Part shown: piece by piece, positions 1 to 11,800 of the stretch
Layout: each line of letters opens with the position of its first letter
How positions within the stretch are numbered: the stretch's first letter is position 1
NCBI GenBank assembly: GCA_013398955.1
Contig: VWPU01024633.1
Coordinates: 1 to 64,000, forward strand
Origin: Callaeas wilsoni
Lineage: Eukaryota > Chordata > Aves > Passeriformes > Callaeidae
Direction of reading: 5' to 3'
DNA: 64,000 nucleotides
Notes under the pieces: generated by a model
The model's database searches: none
What the model was told of the DNA's origin: nothing
The model's input: the letters and a program-made list of their open reading frames with translations, nothing else
Made by a program: the position numbers and the translations under genes

Positions 1-187
1 GCGCGGCGCGGCGCGGCCGGGGTTTTGGGGCCCAGGTTGGGGGCGGCGACTGGGCTCGGGCGTCTTCCGTCCCCGGCGTCCCGAGCCTGGGCCAGGGGCC
101 GTCGCCGTGCCCGTTCCCGGGGCCAGGGCTTGGGTCGCCCCTCGTTCCCAAGGCTGGGACTCACGGCTGCCTCTGTTCCTGGCATAG
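1..187 (+). other. CpG-rich 5' flank of ATXN1L, upstream noncoding exon or intron
   Basis: This stretch is extremely GC- and CpG-rich, as expected for the promoter-proximal part of a housekeeping gene. A pyrimidine-rich tract ending in CATAG at 183-187 makes a plausible 3' splice site, so the coding exon of ATXN1L would begin at 188. That fits the family, where the whole coding region lies in the last exon and earlier exons are noncoding. The transcription start is not identifiable and probably lies outside the window. Confidence 0.45.
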
Positions 188-297
188 GTGAGGCGGCGGC
201 CGGCGGCGCGGATCCAGGAGCCCGCGCTTGGCAGCCCCAGTGGGTGCCCCCATGAACGAGCGTCGCGGCCAGGGCTGCCGGGACACCGCGGGGCGCC

Positions 298-2364
298 ATG
301 AGAGCGGGCCACGAGCGGAGCCAGGAGTGTCTCCCGCCAAAGAAGCGGGAACTTGCCGCCGCCAACACTGGCACCGAGGCGGGACGGGCGGGGGGAGCCC
401 AGGGCTCAGGCGAGGGCCCCGAGTGGGCCCGCACGGCTGGGCCGGCTCCCGCCGCACCGCGCTACGGTGCTGGCGAGGCCCCCGAGGCGGCGGCGGGGCT
501 GACGGTGGACCAGTACGGGATGCTCTACAAAGTGGCAGCACCGCCTGCCACCTTCTCCCCCACGGGCCTGCACCCCGTGGTGAACGTGAGCCCCCTGCCT
601 CCCGCCTTCAACGTGACCTCGCCCATCATCCAGCACCCGGCAGTGCCCTTCCCCTCCATCCACTATGCACAGATCCCTTCGGCCTCCCTGCAGTTCATCG
701 GTTCCCACTACACAGTGCCCTATGCCATTCCTCCTGCCTTCCTGCCTAGTCCTCTCCTGTCTCCTTCCACCAACCTCACCACCCCCTCTGTCCCCCACTT
801 TGTGCCATATGCCTCCCTGTTCACGGAGGAAGCTGCTCCTTCCCCCCAGACTACCTCTCCCACCCACAGCTTCAACAAATCTGCCTCTGCAGCCTCTCCT
901 GGGCAGATGCAGCATCACACTGCGCCCCAGCCACTGGACGTGGCACCGGGGAGAATTCCTGTTTATTATCAGATGTCCCGCCTCCCACCAGGGTATTCAG
1001 CCTATGAGGCACCTGTAGCAGGTGGGAGCCCAGAGTCTCCTCAGCAAGACAGTCAGCTGAGCTCAGAGGTGGCTGCCGCCAATGGTGGACAGAGGCCCCT
1101 GGAGCAAAGTGTGGCCAGGAGGCCCAGTGAGGCTGTGGACTCTGCCAGCAGTGCAGCTGAGGACTGTCTGCCTCCAGGGGCTGCAGCAGGATGCATGGGC
1201 GACGGACAGTTCCTTCCAGGTTACCAGATGCTGGGAAGAGAGATCTCTGTGCCTACTCACAGGAGCACCCCAGACGCTGATCTGGAGGTTCAGAGGGTGG
1301 TGGGGGTCTTGGCATCTCAGGATTATCATGTTCTGGCAGCCCAGAGGAAAGATGACCCAAGCCCTTTGAACCTTTGCCATAATATCCCTGATGGGCAGGG
1401 GGACATGCTGAGGAACACCACAGACAGGGCTGCAGCTGGGAACAGCCAGTCCCGGAGCCCATGCGGAATGTCCCCTGAAGAGACTGTTAGACAGAGACAG
1501 TTAGCCAAAGGAATGGTGATAGCCAATGGCAAGCCAGTACTTGTTCCCGTTGGATCTGAGCCTGTCAGCTCTTCCACTTCAGAAGCCCTGGTGAGGGAGA
1601 GCCCAGATGCACAGGCTCGAGGAAATGTGCTTGAAAAGGAGCTGGCCCAGTTGCAGCCACCCAGCTCCTCACAACTGCCCTCTCACTTCATGAAAGGAGC
1701 CATCATCCAGCTGGCGACAGGAGAGCTGAAGCGGGTGGAGGACCTACAGACTCAAGACTTTGTTCGCAGTGCGGAGGTGAGTGGAGGCCTGAAGATCGAC
1801 TCCAGCACTGTGGTGGATATTCAGGAAAGCCAGTGGCCTGGGCTTGTCACACTGCATTTTGTGGTTGGGGAGCAACAAAGTAAAGTGAGCATTGATGTGC
1901 CCCCGGAGCATCCCTTCTTTGTGTATGGCCAAGGCTGGTCCTCCTGCAGCCCAGGGCGGACTGCTCACCTCTTTGCTTTGCCCTGTCACAGGCTGCAAGT
2001 TGGGGATGTCTGCATATCAATCAGTTTACAGAGCATGAATGGCAACTCTGCTTCTCAGGCCAACTCCCCTCTCACGGATCAGCTGGTATCTGCTAGGGAG
2101 AGATTGGAACGAACAGCTCAGGGGCCCAGAGAGCCATCTGACAGAGCTGCTGAAAGGAAGAGCCACACAGATAGAGCCAGCATGGCCCAGGGCTCTCGTG
2201 CGGCATCCTCTCAGCCTGAGGCTGGCAGTCTGTACAGTTTGGCCCCAGGCTTCCAAAGATACAGCATGCAGGCAGAGGAGCCACGGCCCTCTCTGCTCCG
2301 TCCCTCTTTCATCCCCCAGGAGGTCAAGCTGTCTATCGAAGGGCGTTCGAATGCAGGGAAGTGA
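298..2364 (+). CDS. ATXN1L: Ataxin-1-like protein (brother of ataxin-1)
   Basis: A 688-codon uninterrupted frame encodes the ataxin-1 paralogue ATXN1L (human about 689 residues). The start is fixed by the family N-terminus: HERSQECLPPKKR follows the first four residues. A proline/serine-rich, low-complexity middle holds the conserved GLTVDQYGMLYKVA and PIHYAQ-like segments (here SIHYAQ). The AXH domain spans about residues 458-580, opening with SHFMKGAIIQLATGELKRVE and closing at RLQVGDVCISISLQ; it mediates self-association and binding of the repressor Capicua. The C-terminus ends IEGRSNAGK as in mammals. In mammals the protein is a nuclear chromatin-binding co-repressor stabilising CIC and a Notch-pathway partner (family knowledge). 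There is no polyglutamine tract, as expected for ATXN1L rather than ATXN1. The exon is intact. Confidence 0.98.
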   Translation: MRAGHERSQECLPPKKRELAAANTGTEAGRAGGAQGSGEGPEWARTAGPAPAAPRYGAGEAPEAAAGLTVDQYGMLYKVAAPPATFSPTGLHPVVNVSPLPPAFNVTSPIIQHPAVPFPSIHYAQIPSASLQFIGSHYTVPYAIPPAFLPSPLLSPSTNLTTPSVPHFVPYASLFTEEAAPSPQTTSPTHSFNKSASAASPGQMQHHTAPQPLDVAPGRIPVYYQMSRLPPGYSAYEAPVAGGSPESPQQDSQLSSEVAAANGGQRPLEQSVARRPSEAVDSASSAAEDCLPPGAAAGCMGDGQFLPGYQMLGREISVPTHRSTPDADLEVQRVVGVLASQDYHVLAAQRKDDPSPLNLCHNIPDGQGDMLRNTTDRAAAGNSQSRSPCGMSPEETVRQRQLAKGMVIANGKPVLVPVGSEPVSSSTSEALVRESPDAQARGNVLEKELAQLQPPSSSQLPSHFMKGAIIQLATGELKRVEDLQTQDFVRSAEVSGGLKIDSSTVVDIQESQWPGLVTLHFVVGEQQSKVSIDVPPEHPFFVYGQGWSSCSPGRTAHLFALPCHRLQVGDVCISISLQSMNGNSASQANSPLTDQLVSARERLERTAQGPREPSDRAAERKSHTDRASMAQGSRAASSQPEAGSLYSLAPGFQRYSMQAEEPRPSLLRPSFIPQEVKLSIEGRSNAGK

Positions 2365-5300
2365 TCCCTCGGAGGCGTGAGCTAGGGTGGCCACAGCAGG
2401 TGAGCCTCACCATCAGGTGGAGGAATTGCACAGACTCTGTCATAGGCTCACCAGCAAAGGCTGCTCTCTGCCTTGCAGGAATGGCTCCATTCCAGTTCCA
2501 TGGCTGACCAGTTCCTCTTGGGGAGTCAGGAGGGCTCCAGTGCCTCAGGGAGCAGCGACAGGCTAGCTGGGATGGGGAGCAGGGATGTGCTCGTGAGTGT
2601 GTGATGAGAGCATTCCAGAGGCTGGAGGCTGGGGCTTTCTCCCACCTCCTGAGATAACTGACTCCCTGCGGGGCAGGGGCCAAGCATTCGGGGCAGGTAG
2701 GGAGATGAGGGCAGACTTGGCTTAAGGTAGCAGATAAAATTGAAGATTTTATTCCTCCTTTCTCATGATGGGGAGAGATGGGTCCCCACTAGAGTTTGAG
2801 GGCTCTACTCCCACTATCCCCTTTCTTCACATATGCACTTTAAAAGGACCGTTCACCAATGGAGCTCTCAAGGGCAGGATGGAGGTGCTTCTCTGGTGGT
2901 TCTGATTAATGTCTCTTCCACTGAATCCAACTGCTCTTTCTTCTTGCAAAGAATGTACAGATTTGAATGAATCACAGAAATTCAAGAGGAAGGACCAAAA
3001 GGATGGGCTTGGGTGCACGTGAATAGGGAACTTGAGCACTTGGGATGGGACACAAGTTGGGATGGGAGACGTTTGTTTCCTGCTATATAGGCTATTTAGT
3101 TGTTTTGCCACCAAATCAAATCTTTCTTCCCATGTTAATAACTTTCAAAAAAACCCCTCCTGGGCTTATAGCTTTTGCAGAGGCTTAACCTAGGGATGAA
3201 TGGGGTTGGATTTTTTTGTTTGGTTGAACTTTGGTTTGGGGTATTTTATTGGTTTGGGGTTTTTTTTTAAATCTGGAGCAAAATACATTCAGCATTCTCT
3301 AGGGAAGGGTGAAAACATCCTTCTTCAGTGCGAAGACTGATGCTATTTTGTAATTAAGTCAGCAAAATGTTCCAGATGGCTAATCCTTCCCTTCAGGCAG
3401 TTTCCTGAATAAGCTCTAGACAAGAGACAAGTGCTTGTGCATGTGCGGGCAAGGTACAAAGTTTGTGCTAAGTACAATTTTATGATTAATGTAGGGACTC
3501 TAAAAATACCACAGCGTCACAGGGCATTTTGGGGTCGTTTTGTGTTAGTTTTTCTGATGCTTCACTTTGGAGTTCCTCTGTAGAACAATGTGGTAAAATC
3601 AAGAGTAGTCTTTTTCATGGTGAGATTTAATACAATTGTGTATGAATACCTCATTGTGGTGATAACACTCTATTGAGTGAAGGCTCCTGTAGTTACACTA
3701 CTCTGCCCTGTCTGATGGCGTGTTATGACACCATTGCTCAGCTAGGATAAAGAATAGTCACTGTTCTGGTGAGAAAACAGTTTTCACTGACTTAACCTGG
3801 GTTGAGTATTCCTTGTGTTCAGGTGCCCATCTCTGTGCCAGGACCAGACTTTGGAGAGGGCCTTTCTTAGTGTGCAGAGTCCTGATGTTCAGCATGCTGT
3901 TTCTGTCTCCCTGCTCTCATCTGCCTGAAATTTGTCAGGTGTGCCTGACTCTTGGGGCACCACTCCTCTCTGTCACAGAATGGTGTGTGTCAGCACCTCT
4001 CCTTGCAGTGGTGCTGTCTCAGGGCTGTTCTGCACTCCCCAGGAGTGTAACTCCTGTAACTGATTGGCTTCTGCTGACTGTGCAATGGCGCATGCTCTGC
4101 CTGTGTATTAGGCAAGTTAGTCTCCAGAATGTCCCTTCCATCCCAGCCTCAGTCCTGTTTTCCTAGCACATTGCTAGCCATTTATGTTGCCTTTAAAATG
4201 CCTGTACCAGAACAGGCCTTAGGTGAGATAAGTGCTAATCATGCCCTCGGTGTTTGTGCCTCCGTGGATTCTCCAGAATGAGGATGCTGCCTGTATCACA
4301 TGTAGCTGCTCCCAAATGACACACTACTTCTGGTTTCATCAGCTGTGTTTGGGATGTGTGAAGTCACGGTGATGCTGTTGTATGAAGATTCTGCCTCAGG
4401 TCCAGCAGCTGTAGGAACAGATGCTGTTTTCACAGCCTCGTTTGTCAGTGAAGTGTCTCCCTGGGCCCCTTGGTCACCTGGGGGTGTCATGGCTCCTGCT
4501 GACTGGACTCTCCTATGTAAAACTCTCAATTAATGTTGGTAATTAGTACTTAATGCTCAGGATATCTGAGGTGTCTGTGGCCAAAGGCAGGAGGCAGAGG
4601 AGCCCAGGTTCTCATGCCTGTTCTTTGCGTGGTGCATGCAGAGGAATTCAGGGCTGCGACAGGCACTTGAGAAAGGGATCTCGCATACATATGGCACGTG
4701 AATGTATAGGGGCTGGTTACACCATAGAGGCAATGTCTGAGCCACTGAGGGTGCAGAGCCCCTTGTGTGTCTCTGAACACAGGAGTCTGTCTTAGAGTGA
4801 GGGTTTGGAGAGCTTGCCTTACACCATGTGTGTTACTGTAACTCCTCAATCTCAGCTGCACTGTGCAGTGGTCTGAATGGGCAGTACTGACAAATGAGGC
4901 AAGATGCTGTGTGGCTTAAATAGCTTTGTACTATAGGCAGGTGAAGGGCTGTGAAGGTGCTCGCCCTGTTGTTTACCTGGCTGCTGACCTGGACTTTGGC
5001 TTGCTGCACCTCTCTTGGGTGCAGTCCTGAGCTCTGTGGAACAGGCCAGGGTGAACAGGACCTTGGTGCTTTTACCCAGACTCCTGTCTGCCCCACTGTT
5101 GTGCACATTTCAGCTGCCAGCTCTTCCCTGGAAGCAGTGGTTTGAAGCACAGCTCATGACAGGGGACTGAGTTGAAGAATCTGTGTGACTGGCTGCTTGC
5201 CCCAAAGGGTGGGCAGGAGGGGCCACTGGCAACTCTCCAGCCCAGCTCAGCAGTACTGGTATCACTGGAACCTGTCCTTACTGGGCAGGGCTGGATGGCT

Positions 5301-6612
5301 TAGCACCGTAGTGCTGGTTGTGCTGAGCACTGAGGCTCTCCTGGGACAGGGAGTGTGTGAGACAGGCTCTGCTGCAGGGAGAAAGGCTGTGAATGAGCCC
5401 ATGGAGGAGGCTTTTATTTCTTGGGGTTACAGGGAAAGGAGGAGATAAAGCCAGGAAGACATTGCAGAGTGGGATGGTTACCTGGGCTTTTCTGCTGGCA
5501 GAGATGTGACAGACTTCTCAGAGAAATATACCATGTTCCTGCTGCTATTCTGAAGGGTAGGAGAGCTGTGGTCTGTCCTGCCTGGAGGAAGAGGTCTCTT
5601 GGCCCTAATCTTATCCAGGTCATGCTCTGTAGCAGGAGTCTGTGGGATGCAATAATGGGTGTCTGCAGCCATCTATCCCATCCCATGGAACCCATGCCTC
5701 GGGTTAGCTGCACAGCGGAGCCCCTGTCTCCGGGCTGTGCATTCACAGCAATGAGTGCTCATCACTACCAGACTATGCAGAGGAAGCTCTGTCTGGAAGG
5801 GAAGGAAGCTGCAGAGGCCCCTCTGCCTTCCCCTTCCAGCTGCTGAGCAGCTTTTTATATTGCACTTTTCACATTAAGTGTCCCTGTCCCCACCCCACAC
5901 TTGAAGTCACTTTGTCCCATAGAGAACTAACAATCCTTGTTACTCAGAAAATGTAAAAGAAGCTACATCAGCTGGAGTAGCCCAAATGCTAGTTCCTGCC
6001 CGCAGCAGCACACGTGCCTTTCCCCAGCATCACTCACAACTGCTCCTTGTCTTTCAAGCTGTGCTAGAGCCTGACACTTGTAAGAAGCTGCTAAGATGGC
6101 TACAAATACACGTTCTGTACAGTTTGGCCCAGGGTGTTCCACATACAGTTTAAAATGCTGATGGTCCAGGCCCTTCCAAGGCCTTTGCACCTGTCCGTCA
6201 AGGACAGAATTGCCCCTAAGGTCCTTCTGGGCTGCTGCCGCCCACCCTGCCAACATGCCCCTGCACACTCGAGTTGTTTTCGGCTTTCATGGCACCTTAG
6301 CGCCGGGGAGGGTCTGCTCAGAGAGAGAGAGAGAGACAAGGGGGAGCTGGCTGGGCTGCCCTGAGGCAGAGAGATCTTTGTAGATAAGTGCTGACCCCTC
6401 ACTATAACCCCCAGTATATGGCTGTATTAACATGTAACCGATGCAGTGTATCTAAAGCCTTAGAACTAGTCAGGTGCTCCCCTCCAACTTTGTCCCTGCC
6501 CCTTTCCTCCTACCTGATCTTTAACAAAGCATTAATAATTCTAAGGATAATCTCTATTTTGTTGTGCTTTTTTTGTAACTGTTTTAAATAAATCAATTTG
6601 TACTGTATATTT
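2365..6612 (+). other. ATXN1L: ATXN1L long 3' untranslated region
   Basis: No spliced or conserved coding frame follows the stop codon until the poly(A) signal at 6,587-6,592, so about 4.2 kb is read as 3' UTR. Ataxin-1 family genes characteristically have very long regulatory 3' UTRs. The first kilobase is mixed in composition; AT-rich tracts dominate around 3,100-3,700 and after 6,500. A short GA microsatellite lies near 6,319-6,335. Short frames here show no protein resemblance. Micro-RNA or Pumilio sites were not systematically assessed. Confidence 0.7.
6587..6592 (+). terminator. ATXN1L: Poly(A) signal AATAAA of ATXN1L
   Basis: A canonical AATAAA is followed by a T/GT-rich stretch (TTTGTACTGTATATTTGTAC region), the usual downstream element. 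A second AATAAA at 6,976-6,981 could serve a longer isoform. Confidence 0.7.
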
Positions 6613-6738
6613 GTACTTTGGTGAGATCCTTTTTCCTGTTTTACCATTTTAAGTCTGTACTTGCCTACAAACAGATTGTATTTTTATTGTTAATGCTTTT
6701 ATGAATATTGCATTTAACTTGTTGACTCTGTAAACACA

Positions 6739-6777
6739 GTATATATCTATATACATATATATATATATCTATATATA
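6739..6777. repeat. AT-rich TATA/CTATAT microsatellite
   Basis: The sequence is an imperfect TA dinucleotide run with interspersed CTATAT. It lies just past the ATXN1L poly(A) signal and has no evident function. Confidence 0.85.
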
Positions 6778-8626
6778 ATCCAATAGCTTTTCCTTTGGTG
6801 TTTGAGACTTTTTGCTTGTCTGCAGTATCAGTGGTCATTAGCATGTGGCTTCTCTGGGCTTACACAGTGATTTGGAGACTCATGTCAAGGGCAAGATACG
6901 GGGTGATGGATTATAAGCCATAATTCTGTGTTTTCAGATACTTTTGTATTATGTGGTCTCTCCTGAACCCCTTGGAATAAAGATAAGGTGTCAGTGACGC
7001 TACAGGGAAAGTTCCAGCTGCAGGCTGCAGAGTAAAGGTACATCTCTGCTGGGCAAGCAAAACACGAGGTAGAGCAAAAGCAAATACTGCCAGAAGCAAA
7101 CTGTGGGTTTGAGTATGAAAACGAACAGAAGTAAAGAAAAAAGTGAGAGATCAGAAAACAAAGGAGGATATGAACAAAGGAACGTGGAACTGAACAGCTC
7201 CTTTACAGTGCCGTTTCCCAAAGAGAGAGAAGCAGGGATGGCTCCTGGGTGTCAGTTCTACATGATGAAGGAACGTAATGTTAAAACAGCTTCTGTACAG
7301 GGAGGAAACTAGATGTTGCAGTGGCAGGTGGAGAAAACTTGCACTGAACAGGTTCAGTGCTGTTTCCTAGCACCATCCCCCTGGGGCTGGCTGTGAGAGT
7401 GGTTCTGGTCCATTGCCAGAAAAATGCAACATTATGCATTTTGAAGGTAACTATTTTAACTAGGGCTTTAAGGGACTGCAATCAAACGTTTTTCAAACTG
7501 AAAAATGAAGAGGAAATGAGGGTTTTAAGTAGTCTGATTAAAAGGTTTTGCTTCTTGTTTTAACTTTACTCTTCTGATCTCAAGTAGCAGTCTTGTGGTC
7601 ACCATTTCTGACTTAAAGAGAAACAGCCATCAGAGAGAAGACTACTTCCCAGGGTGTTTGAACCACTGCATGACTCTAGACCTTAACTGGAAATGCTGTG
7701 GAGGTAATAGGGGTTTTCAGGCGACAAAACACAGAAGTGTGGCACACTGGCTTTTGGTGGGCTGATTCTAAAAACCATGAAGCTACACCATGCATTTTCA
7801 GGTGCTCATTCTTAAAGAAGCCAAGCAATGGACAGTGTACCATTTCTTTGCCCCACCATGAGTCCTTCTGTACCACTGCCTTTTGCAGTTTAAAGATGCC
7901 TAGATATCATTTCCATAGTTGCATAGTTTTAATAGTGATTTCTGTTAGCAACAGGAACCTTTTCCTGCAGGCACAGGCTACGATGGCATTTTGCCTCCAG
8001 TGCGTCTGTGTTGCTCTTGCACTGGGGACTCCAGCACTGGACACAGGTCTCTGGATGTGGCCTCACCAGTGCTGAATAAAGGGAATAGCAAACCCATAGA
8101 GTCCTAGAAACTGACCTACTCTATTATTTACCATTCAATCAACTCTCTCACTTGCAAACCTGAAATGCTGTTTAAGTGAAAATTAACTTGTGAGTAAAGC
8201 AGCAAACTTGTTTGTTATTTGCTTACCTTGGCCAGCCTTTCTTTCACTGTTTTTATGGGGTATCTTAAAACAGGACCTCAGGTTCCTTAGTTTTTCCATG
8301 GACGCTACTGCAACTAAGTATGTAATAACAGTGTTTAAAAAAAGGGTGTGCACAGGCATTTCCAGAAGGACATCCTCCTTTGTTTCCTTCTTATGGGCAC
8401 AAACTGCAAAGGATTTACTCCTGGAGGACTTGCGGGCTATCTGTCTTTGGCTCTGTAATTCATGCTGCAGTAAAACAAGATCCTTTTTTATTGAGGTGGG
8501 TTTCACCTACAGCAGAACTGCAGCAGCCTAGACCCATTTAGGGGGCAAGAGCCCAAAAACAGGACAAAGCACAAAAGGTAAAGAAGGGGACTAATACATG
8601 TGAACATTAATTAATTAATACATTAA
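6778..8626. other. Intergenic DNA between convergent ATXN1L and ZNF821
   Basis: Apart from the CR1 fragment near 8.0 kb and alternative poly(A) hexamers (AATAAA at 6,976 on +, TTTATT at 8,487 giving a minus-strand signal) I see no gene. Open frames here are short and lack family resemblance. Part of it may be extended 3' UTR of either neighbour. Confidence 0.6.
7985..8092 (-). mobile_element. CR1 LINE fragment
   Basis: Read on the minus strand, the segment follows the CR1 3' region: a tract like CTCTACTC...GGTGAGGCCACA..CTGGAGTACTGTGTCCAG..CTGGGG..CCCAGTACAAGA, with many differences. CR1 is the dominant LINE of birds. The copy is truncated at both ends and old. Confidence 0.65.
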
Positions 8627-8632
8627 TTTATT
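8627..8632 (-). terminator. ZNF821: Poly(A) signal of ZNF821
   Basis: TTTATT on the plus strand reads AATAAA on the minus strand, about 240 bp beyond the ZNF821 stop codon. A second hexamer lies at 8,487-8,492. Confidence 0.6.
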
Positions 8633-8872
8633 TTCCTTCTGTCACAGGCTGTGACTTGGCCCCCAGAGCAGACTGTATCCTCAGAATCTGCTCCCACCAG
8701 AGCTGCTTTGGCAGGAATCTCTCAGCTCTGTTCTCCTCCTGGGTTCAGAGGAAAACCAGAACCGCCTGTCAGGGAGGGTCAGGCAGGGACCCACAGCAGC
8801 CTCCTGAGTGCAGAAGCCTGCTAGTGCACATGTGGCAGGTGCAGCAAAGGCAGCACAGTTCTTGGCTGTGGT

Positions 8873-11800
8873 TTAGTGCAAAGCACTGTTGCTCTGCTCC
8901 TCAAAGGTCATTTTGCCCAGCAGCTGGCTCTCTAGCTCCACATTGCTCACTGGCAGCTGAAAAAAGTTCATCTCAGCTGCCAAAGCGGCCATGGCAGAGG
9001 GATCCTGGCCGAACTGTGCCCGGAGCATCATATCCATTTTCTCCAGGCGCCGCTTGAGCCTCTTGGCCTCACGCTCCCGGATGAGTCGGGCTTGTCGCTT
9101 CTCGGGGGTCTCGTTGGCGCGTTTCAGGCGCATGGCTTCCCGGTCCCTCTGCAGCCGCCGTGCCCGCTGCTCATCTGTCTCCTGCATGCGCTGCAGCCGC
9201 TTGGCTTCCCGATCCCGCATGCGCCTCACTTCCCGCTCCTCAGGTGTCTCATTGTCCCGCCGGCTCTTCTTGGCTGTGCGCTCCCGCTCCAGGCGCTGCA
9301 ACCGCACTTCCAGGGGCTCATTCTGGCGCCGCAGGGCCCACTTGCGCATGCCGGGGGTCTGTGCCTCAAGCAGCTTACGGTACGCGGCACAGTTGTTGCA
9401 CACCAGGAGGATGCCCGCAGGATACACGGGGGTGCAAAAGGCAACATCCTTACCCTCAGTGCTGGAGGGGCCCTGGCTCTGCGGTGCCGGCAGCCGATCG
9501 GCACTGAGCACCTCTGGCAGCTTCTCACTGCAAAGCAGGAGGAATGGAGTCAGAGGCTGATGCTGTGGGGCAGAGTCCCCATCTCTGAGTGCCCATGGGC
9601 TGTCATGAACAATGCTCCACTACAGCCCATGGCAGAGGCCTCTGCTAAATCATTTGCCCACAGATATGCCTGAGTATCTAAAATAAAGCACTATCCTATC
9701 CAGGGTAGGAAGTGGATTAGCCCAGAACAGTATCTGGGTTTGAAAAGTGCAAGACTGGGAATAGACCAGCAAGCTGCTCCTCCCCATCATCTCTGAACTT
9801 CTCCTCTTAGCCCCGTTCCACTGGTCAGTGGATAATCTCCCACTAAGCAGGACACAAAGAAAGAACATTTTGGTCTCTGCCTGTAGTCCTGCTCTGGACA
9901 TGATGAATACAGCTGGATAGTGTAGCCCTACTCCAATGGATTGCTGGGCAAGGGAAGGGGTGGATTGTTCTCCAGTGACTGGAGCCCACAGTGCTTTCTG
10001 CATTTCTCTAGCTCTGCACAGTGCTAAGAAAGACCCTTTTACCAGCATAGCCTGCAGACATCTTGGCAAGGGGTGCAGAGCTGCAGACAGGACTGGATCG
10101 AAAGAATCTTACTCACTGGGGGTGTTTAGCGCTGTCCTACAGCCCTCAGTGGGTCCAGAGCCACAACTTCTGAGTCATTCAAGGCAACCCACCTAATCTT
10201 GAATGTGGTGCCCTAGCCCACTCACTGGCCAGGGTGACCCTGACCTGTTGAAGGTGGCGTGGCTGGTGAAGCGTGCTCCACAAACTGCACAGTTGGACAG
10301 CTGGTCCTCTGAGTGGATGAGAAGATGTCTCCCAAGGGATCCTGGGGAGCTGAGGGCTCTGCCACACACAGGACACAGGTAGCTCTTGGCACTCACCACC
10401 GCTCCAGTGTGCTGCAAAACAACCACTCAAGTGGTAGTTACACATTGCCCAGCTCCCTGCCCAGTCCAAGGCATGCTCAAAACCATTCTGTTCAGCTTCT
10501 TGGAATGGGAACCCTTTACCACTAAACCTGTCTGCCAGCTTTTGGACCAAGCTCAAGACAAGAAATTTGGTGTGTCACAGGTCAAACAAGGAGGAAGCCC
10601 CTTTAGGGCTCAGCTCCAGTGCAGGAGAAAAAAAAATTAAGGCCAAAACACTTGGATTGTAAAACCTGACCCTTATTTTCAGGAATGCATTTGAGGAGCT
10701 GCTGGTGCAGGACAAAGCATGACTCAATTAACAGCAAGGCAGGATGCTGGTGAGGAAGCACTTAGTTGAAGACAACTGGTACAGGTAAGTGGCAAATTCA
10801 GTTCTGCTTCATCCCTTCTTCTACAGACTTTGATGTGCTAGGAGGAAAGCACTGAACAAAACCTAAGATTTCACCACAGATTTCTTGCAAAACTGAAATA
10901 ATTTTGAGGAAGAGCAGCTATTCTCATGGGTAATTACAGGAACTGTAATGAAGTATAAAATAAATGATCAGGAGGAAGGTTTCTTATCTCACTGAATGAT
11001 GTAAAAATTGCTTCCATGTTTAATTTGAAGGAACTACCTGGTTTTAGCCTGAAATACTTGCAGAGACTGCCTTGGCATAGATCTGTAGACCAGGGCCTTG
11101 CTAATTCTTTCCCCCGGACACCCTCAGTTTACAGCTGTAAACTTCAGTCACATCCTAGCTAGAAGCTCTGTGGTTTCTGTGGTTGCAAAGACCAGAACAA
11201 AGTTACCCTGTGCTTTGAGTTGTTTCTGGATTTGAGGCTTCAGGCCAGAGACACTCCACAGTTTGGAACTATCCCTACCTGGTACACGTGTGCAATGAGT
11301 TGATCTCTGCTTCCACACTCCAGCTGGCAGAGGGGGCATTGTGACAGTCCCAGCATGGGCTCAGCGTTCAAACTCTCAGGCACCTACGGGTAGGAACAGC
11401 TACTTGGGTGTAAGGCACACAGACACCCCGCAGCCACACCGCCCTTCCTTAGCTCCTCCCAGTGCTGCCGGCAGATCCAGTGCTGCGTGCCCAGTTCTGC
11501 CAGGGCTGGTTTGGGTGCTTGACATCTGAAAGAAACCTCCTTCGTGTAGCCTCTGAGCAAAACTCCTGCATCTCACAGAGAGGAGGCAGAGGCCTCACAG
11601 CCTCACTTGCACCCAGGTTCTTGCCAGCACAGTGACTCTAGAAGGCAGGGCCTGTTCTGTGGCAAGGGGAAGCCAATTGGAGAATGGCACCAGAACCAAG
11701 GGAAGGGGATGCACTCTGAAAACATCTTGGCCAGTTTGTGCCTGCTGTCTCCTGTTCCAGGTAGCCAAAAAGCTCTTCATACCCTTTCCTCCTGCCAGGA

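Noticed and set aside
8991..9673. Two plus-strand frames of about 190 codons over ZNF821 exon 6
   Set aside because: They are antisense shadows of the Arg/Glu-rich STPR repeats, whose codon pattern leaves the opposite strand open.
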